This document shows, one piece after another, positions 23,461-35,095 of a stretch of 64,000 nt of DNA. The stretch is taken from the NCBI GenBank assembly GCA_963920705.1, contig OY987227.1, positions 16,331,434 through 16,395,433 on the forward strand, in the 5' to 3' direction. The position numbers were made by a program, and so were the translations under genes. The notes beneath the pieces are model-generated. The model saw only the letters and a list, made by a program, of their open reading frames with translations. It searched no databases and was not told where the DNA came from. Origin of the DNA: Odiellus spinosus (Eukaryota; Arthropoda; Arachnida; Opiliones; Phalangiidae). Within the stretch, counting starts at the first letter, position 1. Each line of letters begins with the position of its first letter.

Positions 23461-25265
23461 TCTGATAGTCAATTTTGAAATTTAAATAGTTTTGAAATTT
23501 GTTTTAATTGATTTGAGGGATAAATAATGATATTTCTATATACCATATATTTGGAGATTTGTTTAGCGTAAATTGGACATTTTGAAAACATGATTCCTGG
23601 TCCATTTAAAAGGTTATTTGTAAAAAAAATCAATCCCTTTGATATCATAAAACAATGAATGTCGGCTTTTCCGCGCACACCAAAGCGCAAAGGTTGGAAC
23701 ACTTTTACAGGCGCATTCTACTTTAATAACTTTTATTCAAGATCGTACTACGCCAAGGATGATGAACTAGAGTTCAATCCTTACCTCTGAAATGCGGACT
23801 TTAAACAATAAACACCACTCTTGTTCCCCCACTCTCGCTTTCAAAGATTTCCCCACCTTTGGAAATGAAATTCTGGTTAAGGCTCTGGGGAAAATATTTT
23901 TAATATTATTATATCGAATTCCTTTTCGGGGGATTTGAAATTTGAATCATTCTTTTCAGAAACATCCCGCACTTATATAAATTAAAAATATTGATTCTAA
24001 TCCCAAATATAATCTAGGCTGGGCCGGATTACGTACGTAACCGGTGTACAAGATTAAAGCTTCGACTGTACTAAATCGATTAAGTGAGTACGTATTTATA
24101 ATTACCAAAGGTCGTAATCAGTTAAGGATAATCTTGTAATCGGTGTATACAAGTTGGTTAAACATCTGGATCACACCAAATCCGGATTACCATCGTTAAG
24201 AATTAGTAACAAATATTTTCAAAGTTACAGTCAGGCATGTAGGAACTTACGACGGGTTCGTGTAAACGAAGATAGTACTATCTACAATATTTCAAAGGTT
24301 TTTATATATTTATTTGATTACCAAATCATTTATGTCACCAGGTGATGTCATTTTCTAGTGTTGTATTGTTATAGTTTCATTTATTCGCGCATTTTACACG
24401 CTTGATATCCCATTCTCCGTATATTAAACATTGTACATCCGTTATACTTTACCTAATATTAAGCATTAACACATGTTTGCTAGTTTCAAAATCGGACGAC
24501 CTCTTCAAGTCTCTATAAGTTCCTATTTTGTCCGCCTACGAGTGGCGCCACCATCGAGGCAAATCTCGCAAGACGTCATGCAGGGTTTGGAAAATGGAGA
24601 AGGGAACTAGAGACGAGAATCAAGAGAGGCCAGATCTTCCCGACTTGATCGCCTTAATGAGGCAATAGTGAGCGTTCGAGAGAAGTGGGTGTTCGAAGCG
24701 CCAAACTTTAACCATTCTTAGTTTAATTGACAATATCCTCCCCTACGGCGGTGGGTGACTAGCCTCGTTAATAGATATCCTTCTACGAGATTTTAAATAT
24801 ACAATATACTTGGTAAATTTGGAATCGGATTTCGCCAAGGGGAAATTTAAGATAGCGACCCGGATTCCAATTTTAATGCCCCAGAATAAACAAGAGGGGA
24901 AGGATTTACCTCTAATTAACCTTAGGATATAAGTCAGACTAGTCAGGCTATTTTTGGGGGTTAAGAAGCGAAGCTTAATTATAATGAGACCGCTCGAGGT
25001 ACGTGCCTCGACGTGGTTCAGCAGAAAGATATTTTTGTATCAATGGAAAGGTTTATTACTAACTGATATTATTTTTATGGCTTCATATGTCTTGCCTTGT
25101 GAGAAACTTTGATACGCTATAAATGATGTAGTTTGATGTTCCCACGTACTGAAATTTTAACGTATATAAGAAGTACTTCAAATAGGTACATTTTAATGTC
25201 CTCAATGGAAATGTTGGCGTAGTTTTTGTGTTACTTAATTGGCACTTAGAAAACTATAGTTTTAA
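23461..25265. other. No gene seen beyond repeat family E
   Basis: The minus-strand frame at 23469-23702 spans the inverted GC-rich pair and matches no family. Holds family E copy 3 at 24027-24155. The remainder is A/T-rich. Confidence 0.45.
24027..24155 (+). repeat. Dispersed repeat family E, copy 3
   Basis: AAGCTTCGACTGTACTAAA, ATTACCAAAGGTCGTAATCA and GGTGTATACAAG correspond to the blocks of the copies at 16431 and 19425. A near-repeat of ACCGGTGTACAAG occurs at both its ends. Confidence 0.5.
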
Positions 25266-25267
25266 TT

Positions 25268-25742
25268 GTAAAGCGAAAATAAATACGGGTAAAATAAAAA
25301 TAAATAAAGGGAATGCGAAATGAATATAATAAATAAAGGGAATGTGTAATTAATAAAATAAATAAAAAGGGAGTTTGAAATTAATAAAATAAATAAAGGG
25401 AATGCGAAATGAATATAATAAATAAAGGGAATGTGAAATTAATAAAATAATTAAAAAGGGAATTTGTAATTAATATAATAAATAAAAAATGGAATTTTAA
25501 ATTAATAAAATAAATAAAAAAGGGAATTTTAAAATAATAAAATAAATAAAAGGAATGTGAAATTAATAAAATATATAAAATGTATGTGAAATTAATATAA
25601 TAAATAAATTAAGGTAGTGTGAAATTAAGGAAATAAATAAATTAAGGTAATGTGAAAATAATAAAATAAATGAAGGGAATTTTAAATTAATAAAATAAAT
25701 GAAGGGAATGTAAAATAAATAAAGAGAATGTAAAATAAAAGG
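25268..25742 (+). repeat. Degenerate tandem array, about 29 bp unit
   Basis: The approximate unit is GGGAATGTGAAATTAATAAA plus ATAAATAAA, present roughly fifteen times with length variation between units. It is almost free of C on the + strand. Confidence 0.9.
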
Positions 25743-25744
25743 AT

Positions 25745-26970
25745 TTCGAAAGAAACAAATTTAACGAAAGAGAAATAATAAACAATTTGCCTACAAAGTT
25801 TTGTATTTGGAAAAAAAAAAAAAAAATAAAAACTCGATATTTCAATCTATCTTTACATTTCCTTCCGGATAAAGCCAACGAAAGATAAGGCGTAGATGAG
25901 GAGTAAAGTGATTTTAAAAAGTATAACCCACGAAGTCTTTAAAAAGATACTTAAACGGAATAATTATTAATTAATCAAGGAGATCGACTTATCTGAAAGG
26001 TTTTGATCTGACATGAAAAATTCGTGTTTCTAAAGACGTTAATATGATGAAAAAATTATTTCTTCGACGTCTCCTATTTACAGTACTTGTTGGTTGGTTT
26101 AAATATCTCTTTAATGCACTCTCTTACTTGTATTGGCTTAATGCCAAAAGATAGATACGCGTACGAGAAACTGCACATTTTTTAAAAGGAATTTAAATGT
26201 TAAAACTATATAGTATACGATGATATCTTAATTGGGTGTTATATAGCGATATCGCGTGGTACGTGGCCTGCAGGGAATTAACTTAAGTCAAGATTGACGA
26301 CAGCCTAAAAGATTATCTTATGGCTTATTCATCAGAACCAACGCGCCTGCGCTATAACCGTGTGAAGGTGAATGCGTATTGACTAAATTCGGCGTGTTCC
26401 ACGCTTTTAGCCCGCATAGACTTCTAAGGGCGCTAGCGAAACGCGAAAAAGTTATCAGTGTGCATTCGGCTTTAGTTTCTTTTCTTTAGAAAAATCTGAT
26501 GTTTAGACAGAGTCGTTAAGGTCGAGGGGTCACAGCTGTTTCGGCCGGGTTAGTCGGAGGGCTTGGTTTGGAAACGAAATCTCATCAGGGAAATACCTAC
26601 GAGAAAAGAGGAAAAATTCAAATCTAGCGGTGGTCCCCGCCGCTTCGTTGCCTCTCGAAATTTGAATAGGAGAATTCCCCACCTCTGTCCATGCAGTACA
26701 ACAGCTTTTACTTCACATTTCCCTAACCGATATTGCGCCAACAAGTGACAATGGTTATATTACGGGAATGTGGCCTTCGCAGACGGTTTCAAAGTTTACA
26801 GTGGATTAAAAATCTATTAGTAATAAAATGGTATTGAAATATATATTTTTGTTAACTATTTTACCGATTGTTCTCAACTGCATGATATCAAACCATTTGC
26901 TTACTCGTATTAGATATTACAGAAGTTTATCACAAAATTTTCCCAAACTGTGTAACATCCAACCGTTTCC
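25745..26970. other. No gene seen
   Basis: The frames at 26550-26748 are open on both strands in the same place, so neither is persuasive. A poly-A tract starts near 25810. Confidence 0.45.
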
Positions 26971-26974
26971 TAAC

Positions 26975-27360
26975 ACGATCGATGATCACATGTATGTGGA
27001 GAGGGGTAAAGTTAGGGCCATTTGCATTTTAATATAGGGCTGATTTTTGGACTTTTGCTCAATTTCTATAGTGACGAAACACCTTTTTCGAGTGGCAAAA
27101 CATAATTATATCATCTTTAAATAATATTCGTAATGTCTACTTTCTAATGGTGCAATCGGTTTATGATTAGGACGTCGTGGAGAAAAGTCACGCCATTTGC
27201 ATTTTAATATAGGGCTCATTTTTGGACTTTTGCTCGATTTCTATCGAGTGGCAAAAGACCTTTTTCGAGTGGCGAAACATAATTTTATGATCTTAAAATA
27301 ATATACGTAATGTCTACTTTCTAATAGTGCAATCGGTTTTTGACTAGGAGGTTACGTCCA
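26975..27360 (-). repeat. Tandem repeat, 175-bp unit, about 2 copies (same family as 10790)
   Basis: GCCATTTGCATTTTAATATA recurs at 27017 and 27192. The unit includes GGACTTTTGCTC-ATTTCTAT and TTCTAAT(A/G)GTGCAATCGG, which in reverse complement match the 10790-11235 array. Unlike its partner it keeps long matching stretches between copies. Confidence 0.85.
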
Positions 27361-28260
27361 TTAAAAAAATAGTAGTGGAAATAGTAACTTAGCATCAGCC
27401 CTGGTACCCCTTATTCTGGTTTATCGGCGGATAATTACCAGACTCAGAAGCGAGTTTTCGAGTAAATTAAAGAACTTTAGTCCGACTATCGTAATGTTCT
27501 AAATAATTGAGAGCAAAGGTTCCCGAAAAAATAATCTTCCGAGTCTGTGTCCAATAGATACACGGTTAACCATTAGCAGACCCTCTTTTTAACGTTAAAC
27601 CGTTGGTAAAAAGCTTGCGATTTTTTTTTAGATAATTGTATTTAAAGATAAATTATAAAATGATAGAACGATACGGTTAATCGTAAATAATCGTCAAATT
27701 ACCGTATAATTTATTTATAATACCGAAGCCTAGCTAGTTCCAAAACCGTGGTTTAATTATTCATGGCGTCTTTCTAAAAAGTATAAAATTAGCAGCTGCT
27801 CGCCCCAGTTACCCCGAGTCGTTCTCTTTCTCTATTTACTGCCAAGTTCCGATCCAGTTGCAGCTAGATAGGCTCGCATTTAAATTTGGGATTAAAGGGT
27901 GTTGAGAAAATGTAAGCGCGCCCGCCACATATCGCGCTCGTCTACATCACCAACCTATACTTCCTTGAATTGCGCTCAGTGAAATATTAGTCTTCGTAAA
28001 CACCGTGTAACGACCACCGAGAACCTTTTCCTTCCAAATGCTATAGGCGTGATGAGGGTGTGCGTGGTTTTGTTGCGGAGCTGGCCAGCTAAAAGCATTC
28101 CTCGAATTTTCGAATTTCAATTTTGTTTAAAGGTATTTACGCTCCTATCGACGTTACAAAATATACACATACGGCAAAGGAATTCTGAAAAGTTTTCCTA
28201 GTCTTCATTTTTTGACACCCCATGGGTAGTAAATTTGTTTTAAATGTAGGTTTAGCGCGA
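27361..28260. other. No gene seen
   Basis: Nothing supported. The GC content rises modestly around 27900-28080 without a recognisable exon or promoter motif set. Confidence 0.45.
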
Positions 28261-28261
28261 A

Positions 28262-28960
28262 GTTGAAAAGTAGGCTTAGTTGGAATAGAGAGATATGTTG
28301 AAAAGTAGGCTTAGTTGGAGTAGAGAGATATGTTGAAAAGTAGGCTTAGTTGGAGTAGAAAGAAATGTTGAAAAGTAGGCTTAGTTGGAGTGGAGAGATA
28401 TGTTGAAAAGTAGGCTTAGTTGGAGTGGAGAGATATGTTGAAAAGTAGGCTTAGTTGGAGTGGAGAGATATGTTGAAAAGTAGGCTTAGTTGCAGTAGAG
28501 AGATTTGTTGAAAAGTAGCCTTAGTTTAATTATAGATATGTTGAAAAGTAGGCTTAGTTTAATTATAGCTATGGTGAGAAGTAGGCTTAGTTGGATATGT
28601 TGAAAAGTAGGCTTGGTTGGATATGTTGAAAAGTAGGCTTAGTCGGATATGTTGAAAATAGACGTGGTTGGATATGTTGAAAAGTAGGCTTAGTTGGATT
28701 ATAGAGATATGAAAAGTAGGCTTAGTTGGATTATAGAGATATGAAAAGTAGGCTTAGTTGGATTATAGAGATATGAAAAGTAGGCTTAGTTGGATTATAG
28801 AGATATGAAAAGTAGGCTTAGTTGGATTATAGAGATATGAAAAGTGGGTTTAGAGCAGAGATGTGAAAAAGTAGATTTAGAGAAGAGATGTGAAAGAGTA
28901 GATTTAGAGAGATGTTGAAAAGTAAGTTTAGAGCGATTTTCAAACACAGGCTTAAAGTGA
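28262..28960 (+). repeat. Compound minisatellite with three unit lengths
   Basis: A core AAAAGTAGGCTTAGTTGGA is carried in three unit types. At 28262-28510 it is in 35-bp units ending GAGAGATAT. At about 28540-28690 it is in short units of about 26 bp with only ATATGTTG between cores. At about 28690-28850 it is in 32-bp units with TTATAGAGATATG. The last 110 bp is degenerate. Confidence 0.92.
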
Positions 28961-28964
28961 TGTT

Positions 28965-30222
28965 GAAACGCATAGTAAAGTAAATATACGGATAGATATT
29001 CGACAATAGGCTTATTCACCGCGTTAAAATCTAAATATAAACTATAAAATGTATCCTTGAGGTTCTATTAAGTAACATATATGAACTCTTATCTCATTTG
29101 AATATTTCTTAGCGATACCATTTCCATCCAAATTTTAAAAATCTAAATCAAATTAATTATACCACACATTATCGTTAAAAAATTAAGAATAATCAAAATT
29201 AATAAATATATATATAAATATATATTTTAAATTTGCATAAAATACGATCGAAATTTGAAATACTGTACTCTCCCTTTAACAAAGAGGCAGGCGAAAACAA
29301 TTTCATTTCTTTGAAGTGAAATTAAAAACGCGTTTAATATGCTAATACTTGGTTGGGTGCGGTTGATTGCTTCCGACGCCCAAAAAACCTTTTACACCTC
29401 TCCACCACAAAAAGTGAAAACCGTTGATTATCATGGGAATGGAAAAAGGCGTAATATATTTACATATTGGGGAAATTAAACCCAACCCCCTAGTATATAC
29501 GCTTCATAAAAAAAGTCATACAGAAATGACGTTTCTATATGAATAGGCTTTGGAAGCCTCACGGTCTGATAATATTTTTCTTATTTGGTTGGAATTGGCG
29601 GTAGCCTGCCTGCGCATACAATATATGATGAAAAGGTTCAAATGTATACAGTCAATGTTATTTTTAGAAGCCACGAATAAGTACGCTTAGCGCGCAAAAA
29701 AAAATTAAATAAAAAAATTAGCTGTTCTTTTTTGCGGTCGACTTCCTACTAATGAACAGTCGCAAAAACGAGAGAAAAAAAACTAATCAAATTACATCAG
29801 AAGTTCATAACTTATTCCAAAAAAGTGGCGTTACGATTATCATACTTAAACTATGACGTAACGCGAGAAGATTGATTTGAGACACACAGTCGGCTTAAAT
29901 ATGGAAGTCCTAAGCAACATTCTCCGTAGAAAATCTGGAAAAGGGGGAAAACACTATTGGGAAGAGCAATCGCCTGAATTACGTCTTTTCCTGCCCCCTC
30001 AAATTCTTGAGGAACAGTTCAAATCACTGAAGTGTAATAGGGGTGGAAGGTAACTTTTTTCCTCTCGCGCCATCAGCTCGAGATTAATAAATGACGTAAT
30101 TGTTAAGTTTGCCGAAAGCATTACGCTACTACGAACTTTCAATAGCATCAATAATCATTGGCAACCTTGGAAAGATCTTTCTCAAATATAATTTATTTAA
30201 ATATCTGCTTCTCCGTCACATG
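28965..30222. other. No gene seen
   Basis: This is A/T-rich DNA. A pair of interleaved inverted repeats at 29722-29768 is discussed among the rejected items. Confidence 0.45.
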
Positions 30223-30285
30223 ACGCTAGGACTATTAACAATTGACGCTTATCTTAATAGATAAAGATGAATAATAAAACAAGCA
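30223..30285 (+). mobile_element. MITE family C fragment (left end)
   Basis: TAGGACTATTAACAATTGAC, then TTATCTTAATAGATAAAGAT and GAATAATAAAAC, matches the left arm of the element at 58043, including the TA before GGACTATT. The rest of the element is not recognisable downstream. Confidence 0.6.
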
Positions 30286-30289
30286 AATG

Positions 30290-33200
30290 TGACATTATAA
30301 CCAGTCTGAAACTAGGCTTAGCAGCCTCAAATTGTAATTTTGTTAATTAACTGCAAATTAACGAGAAATCTCTAGTGAGTTTTCATGACGTTTTCATGCA
30401 TATTTTTATTCTCTTAATGTAATAAAACTAATAATTTCCTCGTATTCATTATGCCTTTAAAAAAAACACTGAATGAAGGAAGATTTCTGCTAACACGTCC
30501 CTGACTTTCAACTGAAGACTCGAGACATGAAGAAAAAAAAACATTTTTGCTCAGTTATGTCGTGGATGTTCTTGAAAAAATAAAGGATGAGAACTGTCAC
30601 GATTTGACATGTTTCAACGGACGGATGACGTCAAAGGGTCTTTTTATTTTGTATAAACCCAAATATCTTCATAATTCCATCTACACTATTCTGGTAGAGG
30701 ATAATTCCACCGTGTGATTTTTGGTTTGCAAATACTTCTTTTAATACTAAAATTAAACGATACATATCGTATATTTAAAGTCCCTCAGCTTTGTATAACG
30801 TTTAATATTTTAACTTGTAGAGTTTTCCAAGGTTTATTGGATTAATTTTAAAGTGTACCGTAAGGGAAAAAAAATTGTCGGGTACTTGATTGCGAGTTAC
30901 CCGGTACCCTAAAACAAATATTCAGATAGTTTGAAACTACTCGGGACGAGTTTAAGCCCTATTACCGTTGACAAACTGAAACTGGTTTTGCCATGGGGCG
31001 TGACTAGATGACGATGACGTCAACCCCCGCGCTCATTGGTAGAAAAAATCAAAAATATGTTTATGTTTTCAAGTTCCTGTGGAAACTCTACACCTACGCT
31101 AAATCGGAAATGCGGATTTATAAAATCGCGAGAGTTTTGAATATTGATTCATAATTTGAAATTATCCACGGAAGTCTATGATAAATCCAATGTAATCGAA
31201 AAATATAACAGACTATTATTAATAATTAACTTAGCTATATTAATTATCCTTCATTATAACTTGGAAATTCTTCAAATTGTTAATCTCACAAAGCCTCAAT
31301 GAAAAATGGTAGAAGAAACAGCGGGAATAGAAAATTCCAAACAATATAAAACTCGACGGGAGTCGAGATTAACGACCGATTTTACGTTGCCCCTAAAATT
31401 AAATTCGTTCTTTAACTTAAGAGGCAATAAAGTAAAAATTACGTATACCTACAAAGACCGATATTCTTTCATCTCGGGTCTTTCACTCTCTATTAAATTA
31501 AAGACAATGGATAGAATAAAACATTTAATTAAGATTTAGAAAGTCATTTAGAACCCTCCCATATAGAACTTTTCCCACAAATAGGGTATAAATTCTTAGA
31601 GAACAAAACTGATGGGAACTTTGATTAGAAAAGATGTTTTGAGCAGCGACACTTGTAAATAAACAAAGTTCACAACGAATTACGGAAAAATAAAACTCTG
31701 AACAAACTTAAAGCCTGGCGTTAAAGAGCAGATTGATTCTAGAAAGTCAACGTAAATATTGAAACGCGAAGCTCTACTATTCGTGTTCACTAGTGAATTT
31801 GACTAGTAGTCAAAATTTGCACTAAATATATATTATTACAATCCAGAAATTTATACAAAAATATATTTTTAAACGTTACTCAATGTATAACTTTGGGCGT
31901 CTGGTTAAAATATTTGTTGTATTGCTCATGAATTTGGTTTATAAAGCCTCTGATTTTAGTAGTAAAGCAGAAATATCCTTATGTATAGCTCTGGTTGTAA
32001 AATTTCTTCAGGTGTCCATTGATTCAAAATGGTGTACAAGCGACATTGTATAAATAAACGGATAAATTTAATAAACGACTGCTACTTTCTAACACACGGC
32101 AGACACGTTTTGTTAATTAACTATATTTTAGCCTCCACTTTTTTGCCGCTAGAGGACGTTTTTAATCGTCAGTATTTGTTGTTCTTTCTTCCTATTGAGA
32201 TAATCGTCCTAGTAGAAACCATTTGTTGCGCTTTCGCGCTGGTAATAACCATTATCTTTGTGCAAGAAATCTCTATATGAAGGCGTAATATCCAAAAGCC
32301 CAAAAGGTGATGAGAAACGGCGTCTAAAATTCCCATTGTGTATAGCAAATATCTCCCTCCCTGGACTCCCTATTAATCTAAAGACTATGAATAACGTTAT
32401 CTAGCTGCCGTTTTGCTCTCGGAGAGTAACGTATATTTCTAAACACTCGATGTTTTCACCACGTAGAAGGTATACGTTTTCTCTATCTCTATAAGGTTGG
32501 GTTTTCATAGCTTGGGGAGGTTTGGTGGGTTAATGAGCCATCTATAACTTTAAGTTGTAAATTTGTAATTTTTAAATTTAATTTAAAGGAGTAAGACATA
32601 ACAGCAAACATTTGATCTTAAATTAACAATACTATCCTAAGATGCAATATTATATAAATAGATTAGTTAGTCCTAGGTTAGTCGCAATAGCCAAAAAAAT
32701 ATTTAAAAGGTGTAGTGTTAAGATTTTAATATTTATTGAGAACGTGGAACATTATAGCATCATTTTTACAGCGGAAAATTTCGCAAGTTTCCTTCTAGAT
32801 CAGGCGCATTATTCTATATAAATTCAAATGCGTATATTTTTCCTTTGTAATTATTAATTTTTATTTATTTAATATTTCCTTTCGGGAGATTAAACCTGGT
32901 TGATTTCAGATGGAATGTTTGTTATCCTAACTGTCTTGCGCCTTTAACTGAAACCATTAACTTGAAGTTTCGAGAGATTTAATTTATTTATATGGTATTC
33001 TAAATTATTACGTAATTTATTCCGTTTCCCTCGAGGATCCAAAATCCAATCTAAAAGATTTATCGAAAGTCGAGACGTTAATTGAAACATCTTCCAAATC
33101 AGATATTTGCTAAACATTTGAATAATTTTTGGAAATGTAAAATCCAATTTCACCTCGAGTTGGCAGCCCGAGAAAATTATAGAAGCAATCATCTTTCTCC

Positions 33201-34955
33201 ATGATTTGTTGACTTAGAGATAGATAGAACGAGGCTAGTTTTATTCGTGTTTCAAACTCGAGGTGGAATTGACTATAGCTATAATGGAATTTTAATTACA
33301 AGAGGCAACCGCGGCCGAAATTTTAATATTTGCCCATAAAATAAGTCATTTTTGAGATAAATAATTTATTATCTATCAATATGCGAGTAGTTTTCGCTCT
33401 TAATAATACGGGTAATAAATTTATTCTAGGAAAAAAATCAGTGTTTTTAACTAACAGCTTATTTTAGTCCTCCGAGACCTTTAAACTAAGTATAAAAATT
33501 TACTTTGAATTTTCTATAAATTATTACAGTATTCCAACTTATTTGTAACGACACAATTAAAGTACACCCTGAGAATCAGCAAATGTGGAGGGGTTATCCT
33601 AATAAGATATATGTAACATATAGAAGGTTATGACGTCAGAGTGACTTTATCCGTAGCTCCCTAATGGCAGAATTCTTAGCAATTTATCTTCTGAATTCAG
33701 GTGTGCCAAACATGAACTCATAGTTCACGAAAGTTTGAAGTAAATGTACACCGATCTCACCCAAAACGAACTAGGTGATCTCATGTATACATTATCATAC
33801 CTGAAAGTTAATTTGAATTCGCCCCGAAGACATATTTGTCAAAGTACCGCGCGATTAAGACAACTTTTTTCGTGGTCTCAAACCATGCTCAAACTATCCT
33901 TTATGTCTTTAATCGAACAAATAAGTCATTACTGATCAGGCATCTCATTACTGCACTACTTAAATGATTTACTATGGTTAAATAAAGTCTCGTCCAAATG
34001 AAAAATAATTAAAATTTTAAGCCTATATATTTGATAAGACTTGCTCCTTAACAATTTAATTTTCAATCGAATAGAAACGAGCAGCTTCTATGTAAATTTT
34101 AAGGTTTTCATTATGAATATCAGCTAATTACGGATGCCATGGAAGTTTATCAAATTTGCTTGTCAAAATTGCAAATCGCGACGATCCCGAATATGGGGCA
34201 CGCGTTTTATTCCCAAACCTGTTATATTCAGTCACCATACGAGTGCATGATCACGGAAACCCACCTTATCAAAGAGTATAAGAGTGGAAAGTACAAAGCT
34301 TCAATATCTCTGGCTTAATTCTGACTGTGTATATCGCCTAAATATACGTAGCCAGCAGCCAGAGCGGGGGCGAAAAGACGGAGAATGTAATTTACTCGGA
34401 ATATATGAGAGACCAAAAGGATGCTAGGCGGAGAATCTTGATGATTATTACGCGATTCTACATTGTCGATCTGACGTCAACCTGAAAAGAATTCTCTTCC
34501 CCCGACTTCTCGCTCGTAATTCACTGCCTTACACGCCTTTGTTAAGCATTCATTAAGTCAAACACCAAAACGATCGCCATCACCGTATCACGTGATGCCC
34601 GCATTGACCTTAGAATACAATCAACAGATATATATACACCTTCTATCAAGATATAGACACGCATTTTAATAGTGTATTTAAAATACATCGATGATAGATG
34701 AAAGATCGAGGTTAACTTTAGGTAAACTATCAAATCTTGAAGGGCAAATCTCATTTAATTTTACGATTTAAGTTGGCAAGAACTTAATAAATTTTATTTC
34801 GTGATGGGGTTTAAAGAGGGTTTTTTTTTTCTTCCAAATTGTACAGTAATTGTACAATTCTAAAGTATAATATTTAAATGCTTTCACTTATTTTCAGAAT
34901 ATCGTAACTAAAATTATTATTTAATTTTCTTAACAAATATTAAGAAGACCACCAA
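30290..34955. other. No gene seen in 4.7 kb
   Basis: Four perfect TGACGTCA palindromes occur here (30626, 31015, 33631, 34472). An 18-bp inverted repeat flanks 33142-33270. The short frames are isolated, with no recognised domain. The 83-codon frame at 32029-32280 has a hydrophobic C-terminal half but no family match. Confidence 0.45.
33142..33270. repeat. Inverted repeat around an A/T-rich loop
   Basis: CCAATTTCACCTCGAGTT and AACTCGAGGTGGAATTGA pair with two mismatches across about 90 bp. No dispersed partner was found in the window. Confidence 0.5.
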
Positions 34956-34960
34956 GATCT

Positions 34961-35095
34961 TAATTTAAAATACCAAAAACAGTGTCTAAAAATTCCTAAA
35001 AAATTCTAGAATATGTTTTTTGGCACGGCGATTTCGAAAATAAATTCAAAAGCTGTTCCATTTTTAGCTTCAAGGTTCCCTTTATATTAGGGTCT
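34961..35095 (+). mobile_element. MITE family B fragment (right arm)
   Basis: TTCTAGAATATGTTTTTTGG, CACGGCGATTTCGAAAATAA, ATTCAAAAGCTGTTCC and TTCCCTTTATA reproduce the right arm of the copy at 42210. The left arm is absent. Confidence 0.7.

Noticed and set aside
29722..29768. H-type pseudoknot (CTGTTC/GAACAG interleaved with TTTTTGCG/CGCAAAAA)
   Set aside because: The pairs interleave as required, but the crossing loops are only about one base, too short for the stems. One stem is mostly A-T.
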